A stretch of DNA of 64,000 nt, taken from assembly GCA_030057655.1 (NCBI GenBank), contig JASGUQ010000050.1, forward strand, positions 1 through 64,000. The letters run 5' to 3'. The notes below the pieces were generated by a model, which searched no databases, was not told where the DNA came from, and saw only the letters and a program-made list of their open reading frames with translations. The DNA comes from Bacillota bacterium (GTDB taxonomy: Bacteria > Bacillota > Clostridia > Christensenellales > Aristaeellaceae). A program made the translations under genes and the position numbers. Of the stretch, positions 1 through 8,113 are shown piece after piece; position 1 is the stretch's first letter, and the number at the start of each line of letters is the position of its first letter.

Positions 1-69
1 CAGCGGATCTCCAAGGGAGCTTAACTTCTTCAGACGATTGCTTTCGTCAAATAATCCAATCTGTTTCAT
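1..69 (-). CDS. IS5-family transposase, N-terminal 23 residues (partial)
   Basis: The minus strand from 69 to 1 is open and encodes 23 residues beginning MKQIGLFDE, followed by NRLKKLSSLGDPL. A short leader, then an acidic LFDE-type stretch, then the RLxxLSxLGDPL motif is typical of the N-terminus of IS5-family DDE transposases, where it precedes the conserved Asp-Trp segment. The rest of the protein, including the DDE catalytic residues, lies outside the window, so activity cannot be judged. The family call rests on a short motif and is moderately sure. Confidence 0.55.
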   Translation of the reverse strand, partial: MKQIGLFDESNRLKKLSSLGDPL

Positions 70-118
70 ACACCCTATTTTAACAAAAATTAGCACGCCT
101 TGCTTGTGTTTTTAGAGG
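1..118 (-). mobile_element. Partial IS5-family insertion sequence (5' end only)
   Basis: The window opens inside an insertion sequence lying on the minus strand. Its transposase start codon is at 69-67, and the short leader to the right (about 70-118) should hold the terminal inverted repeat and the transposase promoter. The exact outer end cannot be placed, because the other end of the element is outside the window and no target duplication can be compared. An open, clearly coding plus-strand frame begins at about 113, so the element border is probably at 110-120. Confidence 0.55.
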
Positions 119-604
119 TCGCCATATCATATTCCATATCTAATTATTAATGCATATCGTGTCGAACTAACAAACTATCATTCTGACTTTAAAAACAAAA
201 GTTTCAAGTGGGATGCGGAGATTCACTACAGCCAAGGAAAGAATAAAGCAAGAATCTATCGTCCTGTATTGGAAGATAAAAATCTTCCAGAGAGTTATCA
301 ATCAAATATTGATGAGTTCTTAGCTAATATCCGCAGAAAAACACCTTCTGATATGAATAAATTTCAGGAAGCTTATTGCATGGTATCAGAAGATCGCAAA
401 AGTCGGTCTTTGTTGGGACCATATGAATTACTAGATTATATTAGAAGTTTCATAGATAGCCTTCTTACCCCTGATGAGCAAAAGAGCCTAATGCCTATCA
501 GGAAAGAACCTTATCAATTACCCCTTGCAATCGCAGTTGGCTACTATATTCTATCAAATCTTGTTGAATATATGGGAGGAAAAAACAATGGATGCTGCTA
601 CTAG
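113..604 (+). pseudogene. 5'-truncated gene of unknown function, cut by the IS5-like element
   Basis: The frame is open from just after a stop at 110-112 to the stop at 602-604 and looks coding throughout. It has no ATG or GTG in a plausible place near its beginning; the first usable start is TTG at 269, without a convincing ribosome binding site. The insertion element ends just upstream, so the simplest reading is that the original N-terminus was lost to the insertion. The remaining ~160 residues are soluble and mixed charged, with a hydrophobic C-terminal helix near residues 140-155. I do not recognise the family. Its stop overlaps the start of the ParB-like gene at 588, so it was the first gene of the same transcription unit. 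Alternatively it is an intact short protein starting at 269. Confidence 0.55.
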
Positions 605-1883
605 AAAAGCCCAACTAAAAGAACTACGGAAAAATCAGGAAAATCAAGTCATGACAGGCATCCCTCTACGTTATAAGGGGTCAACAAGAACTGAAATCGT
701 TTGGCGTATTCCGTTGGATTTTCTTATCTACAACAAACATAATGGAAGAATAGGCTCTGATGTTTTATCATACGAGAAACAAAATGGCGAACTGAATGCT
801 GAACTGGATTCAGATCGTGAAACTATTGAAAAATTTTTGTATGAATCAAAAGTTGATCGTAACGAAACCACAATGGATAGCCTGTTGAAACTTGGTCAGC
901 AAAGGTATGGCATTGTAACAGCAGATGGTACCATTGTTGATGGCAACCGTCGTGCTATGTTGCTAAATCGCTTATACCATAAACATACAGAACTTGGCTA
1001 TTCGTATTCTCAAGTAGAAAAATGTAAATATTTTCTTGCTATCATTCTTCCCGATGATGCAGTCGAAAAAGACATTCAACAACTTGAAACAATTTACCAA
1101 ATGGGTGAAGATGACAAATTGGACTATAATCCAATTGAAAAATACTTAAAGTGTAAGGAACTAAAAAGGCTTGGTTTTTCTGAACAAAACATTGCTGAGT
1201 TTATGAGTAAGAAGCCTAGTCAAATCATAGAGTGGCTTGATATTCTTAAATTAATGGAAGAATATTTACAAGAGTATGGTTATGATGGCATTTATACTCG
1301 TCTTGAAAAAACAGAAGGTCCATTTGTAGATTTAAAAAACTATCTTGATTCTTATGAGAAGAGAGGAGCCAATGTTCGAAATGTAGATTGGTCGTATTCT
1401 GATCTTGATATTTCTAATTTGAAAGTAGTATCTTTTGACTATATTAGGGCGCGTTACGAAGGTAAAGAATTTCGAGATATTGCAAAAACAGGAAAAGAAG
1501 GAAGCATTTTCTTCTTTAAAGATTTATGGGAGGAATTTTTTAGGCTTCATAATGAGAGTCTTCCTGATAATGAGGAATCCGTCGATGAGCTTAGGGAACG
1601 TTTTCCAAGCGAAGAACTCAGTCTATTGCTCAAACGACGTGATAGTGATTGGATTGAGCAAGTAAAAGGGAAGTTTAAGGGCAACCTAAACCGTTTTACA
1701 AGACGACTGGAAGATAAACGCGATGCCAATAAACCAGCTGATCTTATTGAGCGTGCACTTAGTGCCCTTCAATCGGTAGATTGCGAGCAAGACAGTTTTA
1801 GAGAAGACCCGCGTATTGAAGAAATGATTAAGAAAATCAGTAAAATTACATGGGATATGAAAAAAATACTGGAGCGAAAATAA
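588..1883 (+). CDS. ParB/Srx-like domain protein of a putative defence cassette
   Basis: The start is set at ATG 588 because GGGAGGA at 574-580 is well placed; an upstream in-frame start at 525 has no such site. The 431-residue protein has an N-terminal domain with a DGNRR motif at residues 118-122, preceded by a short beta-strand segment. This resembles the ParB/Srx superfamily signature (DGxxR or GERR) that binds CTP or nucleic acid or acts as a nuclease. The middle and C-terminal parts are charged and helical and I do not recognise them. It is not a chromosome-partition ParB, since no ParA and no typical ParB HTH are present. The gene overlaps the truncated upstream gene by 17 bases and sits two bases from the SNF2 gene, which indicates one operon. 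Base composition is clearly A+T-rich compared with the region beyond 5.5 kb, which suggests acquisition. The exact function is unknown. Confidence 0.72.
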   Translation: MDAATRKAQLKELRKNQENQVMTGIPLRYKGSTRTEIVWRIPLDFLIYNKHNGRIGSDVLSYEKQNGELNAELDSDRETIEKFLYESKVDRNETTMDSLLKLGQQRYGIVTADGTIVDGNRRAMLLNRLYHKHTELGYSYSQVEKCKYFLAIILPDDAVEKDIQQLETIYQMGEDDKLDYNPIEKYLKCKELKRLGFSEQNIAEFMSKKPSQIIEWLDILKLMEEYLQEYGYDGIYTRLEKTEGPFVDLKNYLDSYEKRGANVRNVDWSYSDLDISNLKVVSFDYIRARYEGKEFRDIAKTGKEGSIFFFKDLWEEFFRLHNESLPDNEESVDELRERFPSEELSLLLKRRDSDWIEQVKGKFKGNLNRFTRRLEDKRDANKPADLIERALSALQSVDCEQDSFREDPRIEEMIKKISKITWDMKKILERK

Positions 1884-1885
1884 CC

Positions 1886-3868
1886 ATGTCAGCAAATATC
1901 TCTATAGATTTTGATACAACAAAAAATGAAATCCATCTTTTTGGAGATATTACTGCGCTTCAGAAACATCGTTATGCATGGAGATATGTCCGTGATTATC
2001 TCCGTCCCAGTATAAAAGATGAGTATATTATTATTCCTGTTGGAGACAACGAACCATTTGCTATAATGTCAAATATCAGTTCTATGTTAGCGAAATATGG
2101 TTTTACGGAGTGTCAAAGCGAAAATTCAGAAAAAGTAATTCTTGATTATTATGAAGAAGAACGCCGATTTAAGGAATTTTCCGATAAGGCACTCAAAATT
2201 CGAAACAATGAATGTAATAAAGATGATTTTGCAGAATTCACACAATCTGTATCAAATTATTTAACTACACGTTCTCTATATCCTCTCCAGCTTCTTTCAG
2301 CTTATCATATGGCGTTTTCTCAGAATGCATGCAACTTCTCTGTGCCAGGAGCTGGTAAAACAAGTATTGTCTACGGTGCTTATGCGTATCTGCATAACCT
2401 TCCCGAAAAAGACCCTAAACACATTGATAGGCTTTTAATTGTTGGACCGTTGAGTTCATTTGGTCCCTGGGAAACAGAGTATGAGGAGTGTTTTGGTAGA
2501 GCACCAAAATCAAAACGGTTAGTTGGGGGTATCGACAAGACTGCAAAACAGGACTATCTGATTTCAGCACATCCTTTTGAATTAACATTGATTTCCTATG
2601 CTTCGTTGATTTCACTTCAAAAAGAAATAGGTTTCTTTTTAAGGACAAACAAAGTTATGGTGGTTCTCGATGAAGCACATAAAGCAAAAAATACAACTGG
2701 TGGTATCATTGCACAGGTTGTTCTTGAGATATCAAAATATAGCAAATCCCGCATCGTGCTCACAGGGACTCCGGCTCCAAATGGATATGAGGACATCTAC
2801 AATGTTTTTAAATTCATTTGGCCAAACAAAAATGTAATGGGGTTCGAAGTAAATCAACTTCGTGATATTACTGTTACTGGAGATACATCAAGAGTGACCC
2901 GTTTGATTGATAATATTTCCCCATACTTTATTCGTATTCGGAAAAGTGACTTGAATATTCCTCAAGCTACAGTCCATCCTCCTGTTTATGTTCCCATGGG
3001 GCCAATACAACAAAGAATATATGATTTTATTGAGAAGAAATATATGGATGAGTTTATGGCTGATGGAATTGCAGATACTTCTTCTCGCTTCAAAGCTGCT
3101 CTGGCGCAAGCTCGTACAATTCGTTTAATGCAGGCTGCGTCAGATCCTGCAATGCTTAGAGCTCCTTTGCAGGATTTTATTGAGGATGAAGAGTTTGTTA
3201 TCGAAGCATATCAAGCGATTAATGATTCAGATGTTTTGAAATCAATTCTTGATTATGAATCAAGCGAAACGCCGGCAAAATATATTGCAGTAAAGCAACT
3301 GGTAGATAAAATACTATCCGAAAACGGGAAAGTGGTTATTTGGGCAACATTTATCCATACAATACATGGGCTGAAGCATTACCTTGAAAGCTATGGAATT
3401 CCATGTCAGGAATTATATGGAGCAACTCCTATCGAGCGAGAGGGCATTGATGATGATGCTATGCTTACGAGGGAAAAAATCGTAAGAGCATTTCAAAATC
3501 CCGATTGTCCCTTTAAAGTAATTATAGCAAATCCGTTTGCTGTTGCTGAATCCATCTCGTTACACAAGGCTTGTCATAATGCAATTTATATTGAGAGATC
3601 TTTCAATGCTGCACATTTTGTGCAATCAAAGGATCGAATACATCGTTATGGGCTCAAGCCTGGCACTGTCACCAACTATTATTATGTCTTGTCTCTGAAT
3701 ACTGTAGATGAAACCATCGACACAAGATTGGCAGAAAAGGAGCGGCGAATGACGGAAATTATGGAGAGCATGCCAATTCCACTGTTCTACAATATTTCCG
3801 AAGACCTGGGGGATGAAGATATTAAGGCGCTGATTAGAGATTATGTTAGACGTACTAAGAAACATTGA
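1886..3868 (+). CDS. SNF2-family DEAH-box helicase/ATPase
   Basis: This is a 660-residue superfamily 2 ATPase of the SNF2 type. Visible motifs are the P-loop GAGKT at residues 155-159, DEAH at 262-265, the LTGTP motif III shortly after, and a C-terminal helicase domain with IHRYG (motif VI, Q/H-R-x-R type) near residue 590. SNF2 proteins use ATP to translocate on double-stranded DNA; in anti-phage modules they usually act with a nuclease. I chose ATG 1886, which is two bases after the stop of the ParB-like gene and has GGAGCG at 1871-1876. An earlier in-frame ATG at 1850 lies inside the previous gene and has a poorer site. The reading frame overlaps the DUF3883 gene by 26 bases. No membrane segment is seen, so it is cytoplasmic. 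Confidence 0.88.
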   Translation: MSANISIDFDTTKNEIHLFGDITALQKHRYAWRYVRDYLRPSIKDEYIIIPVGDNEPFAIMSNISSMLAKYGFTECQSENSEKVILDYYEEERRFKEFSDKALKIRNNECNKDDFAEFTQSVSNYLTTRSLYPLQLLSAYHMAFSQNACNFSVPGAGKTSIVYGAYAYLHNLPEKDPKHIDRLLIVGPLSSFGPWETEYEECFGRAPKSKRLVGGIDKTAKQDYLISAHPFELTLISYASLISLQKEIGFFLRTNKVMVVLDEAHKAKNTTGGIIAQVVLEISKYSKSRIVLTGTPAPNGYEDIYNVFKFIWPNKNVMGFEVNQLRDITVTGDTSRVTRLIDNISPYFIRIRKSDLNIPQATVHPPVYVPMGPIQQRIYDFIEKKYMDEFMADGIADTSSRFKAALAQARTIRLMQAASDPAMLRAPLQDFIEDEEFVIEAYQAINDSDVLKSILDYESSETPAKYIAVKQLVDKILSENGKVVIWATFIHTIHGLKHYLESYGIPCQELYGATPIEREGIDDDAMLTREKIVRAFQNPDCPFKVIIANPFAVAESISLHKACHNAIYIERSFNAAHFVQSKDRIHRYGLKPGTVTNYYYVLSLNTVDETIDTRLAEKERRMTEIMESMPIPLFYNISEDLGDEDIKALIRDYVRRTKKH

Positions 3869-4787
3869 ATATCGTAGTGGTAAAGAGGGTCTTCTTTTTT
3901 TCATCTGCGATGTAGTAGGTAATGGCAAGATAGGCTTTCGGGATGCTGAGATAATATACTCACACACCCCTGGGAAACATTATTTATCTATCAAAGATGT
4001 TGTTAGTTATTGTATTGCATTTGATTGGATTCAAGAAACTGACAATGTATTCTCTTTATCGCCATTTTTACTTCCACTTATAAATGATAAACAAAAACTG
4101 AATGAAGCACTAATCAAATCTACTATAGAAAAACTGTTTGCAGAAAAAATACTAGCTTCTAATATGTTTTTTTATGATGCGATTCAATGTTGTTATGCTT
4201 TCAAAAATGAACTTTTCCCATTATTCTTGTCAAGCGTGCGTAATGTATTAATTAGTCAAGGATTTCTAATTCAACAAAGAGAATATCAAGGGACACGACT
4301 TTATATTGCACCTGTGTATGATACTCTTGTTGCTAAACATTGCAAAGCAAGACAGAAGCAGCTCTCTCTAGAGAGTCTAAAAAAGCAACTTGAGAACAAA
4401 GAACTTGCTGGTGAAAAGGCAGAGTTATTTGTTTTGTCCTATGAAAAAAAGCGAATCGGACAGCCGTTATGTGAAAATATCAAGCGGATATCAGAAGTAG
4501 ATGTTGCTGCTGGATATGATATCGTATCCTTTCACTCTTCAGAGTCTCAAATGCCAAATCGTTTCATAGAAGTAAAAGCGATATCAAGTTCAGGGTTTTA
4601 TTGGTCAAGGAATGAATATGAAATCGCTAAGCTCAAAGGTGAAGCGTACTATTTGTATTTGGTGGAACTAGGCAGAATTGACGAGCTAGATTATTCACCA
4701 GAAATGATACAAAACCCAGCAATAAATGTTATGGAAACAGATGATTGGTTTGTTGAATCGCAGTCTTATTTTATCAAACGTGTATAA
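3843..4787 (+). CDS. DUF3883 domain protein, putative nuclease of the SNF2 cassette
   Basis: This is a 314-residue protein. The C-terminal part, about residues 186-295, matches the DUF3883 pattern: a conserved glutamate (E194) in a helix, GYDI at 225-228, E243-V-K245 in a following strand, then F-x-W-S-x-N-E at 252-258. The Glu / Asp / Glu-x-Lys order is that of PD-(D/E)xK (Mrr-like) nucleases, so a DNase role is a reasonable inference. The N-terminal ~180 residues are helical and unrecognised. The start at 3843 overlaps the SNF2 gene by 26 bases, as expected for translational coupling. DUF3883 proteins are repeatedly found beside SNF2 helicases in defence loci, and that context is the main support for the role. 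The gene is A+T-rich like its two neighbours and unlike the core genes. Confidence 0.82.
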   Translation: MLDVLRNIEYRSGKEGLLFFICDVVGNGKIGFRDAEIIYSHTPGKHYLSIKDVVSYCIAFDWIQETDNVFSLSPFLLPLINDKQKLNEALIKSTIEKLFAEKILASNMFFYDAIQCCYAFKNELFPLFLSSVRNVLISQGFLIQQREYQGTRLYIAPVYDTLVAKHCKARQKQLSLESLKKQLENKELAGEKAELFVLSYEKKRIGQPLCENIKRISEVDVAAGYDIVSFHSSESQMPNRFIEVKAISSSGFYWSRNEYEIAKLKGEAYYLYLVELGRIDELDYSPEMIQNPAINVMETDDWFVESQSYFIKRV

Positions 4788-4801
4788 CTGGTTAAATAGT
4801 T

Positions 4802-5296
4802 TTATTCCTCTATCTTAAGCTCTAAATCAATCGCCTTGAATACTACGTCTATTCCTAATTCTTTCTTTACAATTTGCTGGAACATATCAGCTAAATGAAA
4901 ATTGCTCAGGTCTGACATTTCTTCTTCTGAACCGGTTTCTTCCAGCAGAAGATTAAAGTCTGAATCCTCCTCATACGCGCATCTGCAGATGATTTCTAAA
5001 GTATCCTTCAGCTCCATTGTCAGCTCTTCTTTGCTTTCAAGAATGAACATCTCGCCGTTGATATTTAAAAGAATCGTCTTTTCATCCGGTGTTCCAAAAG
5101 CGAACAATTCAGAAAGGCTGACTTCTAAAGCGGCAGCGATTTTATGGAGGTTTTCAATGGAGATGTTTCTCTTTCCCAGCTCCACGTTCGCGATATAGGT
5201 TCTGTCCAAACCGCAAACTTTTGAGAACGCTTCCTGGCTGTAGCCTTTCCGGTTTCTCAGTTTCCTGATTTCCTGACCCACCAAACTCTTTATCAT
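4802..5296 (-). CDS. XRE-family HTH regulator, likely controller of the defence cassette
   Basis: This is a 164-residue protein with an N-terminal Cro/C1-type helix-turn-helix (residues ~6-60). It contains QEAFSKVCGLDRTYIANVE and then LGKRNISIENLHKIA, which closely resembles controller (C) proteins of restriction-modification systems. The remaining ~95 residues are acidic and may mediate dimerisation or sensing. ATG 5296 has a GGGGGA-type site about 9 bases upstream. The gene converges on the DUF3883 gene with only 14 bases between stop codons and has its own strong promoter. The position at the end of the cassette and the C-protein likeness suggest it controls this or a neighbouring defence module; no operator copy was found in front of the cassette, whose 5' end is lost. 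Confidence 0.85.
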   Translation of the reverse strand: MIKSLVGQEIRKLRNRKGYSQEAFSKVCGLDRTYIANVELGKRNISIENLHKIAAALEVSLSELFAFGTPDEKTILLNINGEMFILESKEELTMELKDTLEIICRCAYEEDSDFNLLLEETGSEEEMSDLSNFHLADMFQQIVKKELGIDVVFKAIDLELKIEE

Positions 5297-5328
5297 TCAA
5301 TCATCCCCCGCCTCTATTGAGCAACCTG

Positions 5329-5357
5329 ATGATACCAGTTTGTGGTTTATAAGTCAA
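5329..5357 (-). promoter_or_regulatory. Sigma-A-type promoter of the XRE regulator
   Basis: Reading the minus strand, TTGACT (5357-5352) and TATCAT (5334-5329) are separated by 17 bases. The -10 box ends about 32 bases upstream of the regulator's start codon. This is close to consensus and is the best promoter in the 5297-5551 intergenic region. Confidence 0.65.
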
Positions 5358-5551
5358 CGGTTTTTAAGTAACATTCGCGCGTCCGAGCGCGCTGAAATCG
5401 GAAAAAACGATCAAGGGACAGGCTCAGTACAGTTGTTTTTAATGCCATATCTTTGCTAAAACGAGAAACAAATTCCTTTAGAATTCATTCATCCCACCCA
5501 AAAAGCGGGTATATTGATAAGGATCAAAACAAACAAAGAAAAGGAGCCGAA

Positions 5552-7252
5552 ATGACAAAATTTCAGGACATGAAGTATGAGCGCCCGGACTTTGAGAAGG
5601 TGCTCAAAGACGCGGGGAACTTGGTTGACCGGATGGAGAAGGCGCAGGACGAGCAGGCCTTTTTTGACGCCCTGTTTGAAATCGAAGCGCTGGAGCGGAA
5701 CCTTGCCACCATGTCAACTTTGAGCAACATCCGCCACACCATCGACACCAGGGACAAATTTTATGAGGCGGAGAGTGACGTCTGGGACGAGATGGGCCCC
5801 AGGCTCCAGGCGGTGGGCGCGAGGAAGGTGGAGGTGATTTTGGCCTCTCCTTTTAAGGGCAGGATCGCGGAAAAATACGGCCCGCACCTCTTGGAAAAGG
5901 CGGAGGTTTCGCTGAAGGCCTTTAAGCCTGAGATCGTGGAAGACCTGATTGAGGAAAACAAGCTGACCAGCGAGTATGAGAAATTGACGGCCTCCGCACA
6001 GATCGAATTTGAGGGCAAGACCTACAACCTCTCCGGCCTGGCGCCCTTCACGCAGTCAACCGACCGCGAGACGCGCAAAAAGGCCAATGACGCGCAGTGG
6101 GGCTGGCTTGCGGAGCGTGTGGAGCAACTGGACGAAATCTATGACAAACTGGTCAGGATCCGCCACCGCATCGGGAAAAAATTGGGCTATGACAACTTCA
6201 TCCCCGTGGCCTACGCCCGCATGGGCCGCACCGACTGGGATCAGCAGGACGCGAAGGTCTACCGCCGGCAGATTATTGATTCCGTGGTGCCCCTGGCGCA
6301 GAAATTGTACAAGGAGCAGGCCAGGCGCATCGGCGTTGAGCAGTTGAAGAACTATGACGCGACGCTGGAATTTTTAAGCGGCAACCCCAAGCCCGCGGGC
6401 GATGAAGAGGTTCTGGTGAAGCACGCCTCCAAGATGTACAGGGAGCTGTCCCCTGAGACCGATGAGTTCTTTCAGGTCATGGTCAATCAGGAATTGATGG
6501 ACCTGACCACCAAGCCCGGCAAGGCGCCCGGCGGGTACATGACCTTCCTGCCCGATTACAAGGTGCCCTTTATCTTCAGCAACTTCAACGGCACCTCGGG
6601 CGACGTGGACGTGCTGACCCACGAGGCCGGGCACGCCTTCCAGGGCTACCTGCAGCGGAATGTGGAATTGATGGCCATCTCCGACTACACCTCCGAGGTG
6701 GCGGAGATCCACTCCATGAGCATGGAGTTCTTCACCCATCCCTGGATGGAGGGTTTCTTTGGCGAGGACACGGAGAAGTATTACTACAGCCATGTGTCAT
6801 CCGCGCTCAAGTTCCTGCCCTACGGGGCCAGCGTGGACGCCTTTCAGGAGTGGGTGTATGAGCATCCGGACGCCACGCCGCAGGAGCGCCGGAAGCAGTA
6901 CCGCGAAATCGAAAAAATCTATCTGCCGCACCTGGATTATGACGGGTTTGAGTACCTGGAGGGCGGCGGCCGCTGGCAAAAGCAGCTGCACATCTACCTC
7001 TACCCCTTCTACTACCTGGACTATACCCTGGCCCAGGTCTGCGCGCTGCAGTACTTTGTGTGGAGCCTGAAGGACAGGGAGGCCGCCTGGAAGAGCTACC
7101 TAACCTTGTGCATGGAGTCCGGCCGCGTCCCATTTAAGCAGCTGGCGCCCAAGTCCGGCCTGAACAGCCCCTTTGTGGAGGGCGCCATCGCTAAACTGAC
7201 CCCGGAGCTTGAGAAATACATGGATGGTTTGGACAAAAGCAAGATTCTTTAA
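5552..7252 (+). CDS. M3 family oligoendopeptidase (PepF-like)
   Basis: This 566-residue cytoplasmic zinc metallopeptidase degrades short peptides. The zinc motif HEAGH is at residues 357-361, followed about 25 residues later by the conserved glutamate in HSMSMEFF, which is the usual M3 third ligand. Length is right for the shorter PepF-related M3 group. The start is ATG 5552, with AAGGAG at 5541-5546; an upstream in-frame start at 5453 would add 33 residues unlike the family. The gene stands alone, begins the G+C-rich part of the window and ends in a clear terminator. No signal peptide is present. Confidence 0.93.
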   Translation: MTKFQDMKYERPDFEKVLKDAGNLVDRMEKAQDEQAFFDALFEIEALERNLATMSTLSNIRHTIDTRDKFYEAESDVWDEMGPRLQAVGARKVEVILASPFKGRIAEKYGPHLLEKAEVSLKAFKPEIVEDLIEENKLTSEYEKLTASAQIEFEGKTYNLSGLAPFTQSTDRETRKKANDAQWGWLAERVEQLDEIYDKLVRIRHRIGKKLGYDNFIPVAYARMGRTDWDQQDAKVYRRQIIDSVVPLAQKLYKEQARRIGVEQLKNYDATLEFLSGNPKPAGDEEVLVKHASKMYRELSPETDEFFQVMVNQELMDLTTKPGKAPGGYMTFLPDYKVPFIFSNFNGTSGDVDVLTHEAGHAFQGYLQRNVELMAISDYTSEVAEIHSMSMEFFTHPWMEGFFGEDTEKYYYSHVSSALKFLPYGASVDAFQEWVYEHPDATPQERRKQYREIEKIYLPHLDYDGFEYLEGGGRWQKQLHIYLYPFYYLDYTLAQVCALQYFVWSLKDREAAWKSYLTLCMESGRVPFKQLAPKSGLNSPFVEGAIAKLTPELEKYMDGLDKSKIL

Positions 7253-7271
7253 ATCTATTAAGATAAAATTA

Positions 7272-7304
7272 CGCCCTCCGGTTGTTGCCGGGGGCGCTCT
7301 TTTT
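7272..7304 (+). terminator. Rho-independent terminator after the M3 peptidase
   Basis: CGCCC-(T)-CCGG pairs with CCGG-GGGCG around a TTGTTG loop, with one bulged T, and CTCTTTTT follows. It lies 19 bases after the peptidase stop codon. Confidence 0.8.
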
Positions 7305-7332
7305 GATTGAAGGTTTTTTATAATTCCCTTCA

Positions 7333-7362
7333 TTGTATCCCCCTTTCCTCCTGTGTTAAAAT
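7333..7362 (+). promoter_or_regulatory. Candidate promoter of the P-II/DUF1538 operon
   Basis: TTGTAT (7333-7338) and TAAAAT (7357-7362) are 18 bases apart, downstream of the peptidase terminator and 85 bases before the start codon at 7448. Both boxes deviate from consensus, so this is a moderate call. Confidence 0.4.
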
Positions 7363-7447
7363 ACCTATCAGAAAAGCACATCGGCCGCGCTGCGGCCTGT
7401 TTCCCTTATTCAGGGCCGGACAGTGGCCTCAACAGAAAGGACCATAC

Positions 7448-8113
7448 ATGACTTCAGGTTCCGTTCATTTCATCATCGTCAACCGCGGCAAGGCCAACGG
7501 CCTTCTGCGCCGCGCGCAGGAGATCGGCGCGAAACGGGGCACCATCTTTCTGGGGGAGGGCACCATGTCCTCCCGCTGGCTGGAACTTTTGGGCGTCAAC
7601 CAGAGCCAGAAAGAGGTGCTTTTGATTGCCGTGCCGGACGAGGTGACGGAACGCTTTTACACGATGCTCAAAAAGGAGTTCAACCTGCACAAAAAATACC
7701 AGGGCATCGCTTTTTCTGTGCCCTACCGGACCATCATCAAGGACACTGATAAACGCGGGGAAGCCGTGCAGGACTACAAGGCGAATCACATCTGCCTGAT
7801 GACCGTGCTGGAGCGGGGCCTGGCCGGGGAGTGCATGCGGATCGCCAGGGGCGCGGGCGCGCGCGGGGGCACCATCTTAAACGCCCATGGCGCGGGCGTG
7901 CCGCAGGACTTCTACTTTCCCCTGGTGATCGAGCCGCAAAAGGAAATTTTGATGATCGTCGCCCCAAGGGAGAACGCGCCCAAGATCCGCGACGCCATCT
8001 TTGAAAACATGCGTTTGGAGCGCAAGGGGGCGGGCATTATTTTTGCCCTGCCGGTCACCCGGACCCTGGGGCTGTATGAGGAGCGCCAGCAGGAGAGGAC
8101 GGTGAGCCCGTGA
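7448..8113 (+). CDS. Tandem P-II-like protein (two GlnB-like domains)
   Basis: This is a 221-residue protein made of two P-II-like repeats, residues ~4-98 and ~112-212. Each begins with a hydrophobic strand (FIIVNRGKA; ICLMTVLERG), carries the AxxxGAxGGTI-type strand-loop and ends with a KGxGIxFALPV-type strand, the pattern of the ferredoxin-like P-II fold. P-II proteins bind ATP/ADP and small ligands and gate transporters or enzymes. The start is ATG 7448 with AAAGGA at 7437-7442; the longer frame from 7307 has no support. It overlaps the next gene by GTGA at 8110-8113. A partner role controlling the DUF1538 membrane protein is inferred from that coupling and from the P-II-like domain fused to it. 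Confidence 0.8.
   Translation: MTSGSVHFIIVNRGKANGLLRRAQEIGAKRGTIFLGEGTMSSRWLELLGVNQSQKEVLLIAVPDEVTERFYTMLKKEFNLHKKYQGIAFSVPYRTIIKDTDKRGEAVQDYKANHICLMTVLERGLAGECMRIARGAGARGGTILNAHGAGVPQDFYFPLVIEPQKEILMIVAPRENAPKIRDAIFENMRLERKGAGIIFALPVTRTLGLYEERQQERTVSP

Noticed and set aside
269-604. Short intact gene starting at TTG 269
   Set aside because: The frame is open and coding-like for another ~150 bases upstream, and no ribosome binding site precedes the TTG, so a truncated longer gene is preferred.
588-1883. Chromosome or plasmid partition ParB
   Set aside because: There is no ParA partner, no parS-type palindrome seen nearby and no ParB-type HTH; the context is a helicase/nuclease cassette.
5381-5396. 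CGCGC...GCGCG hairpin upstream of the M3 peptidase as a terminator
   Set aside because: The stem is only 5 bp and no T-run follows on either strand.
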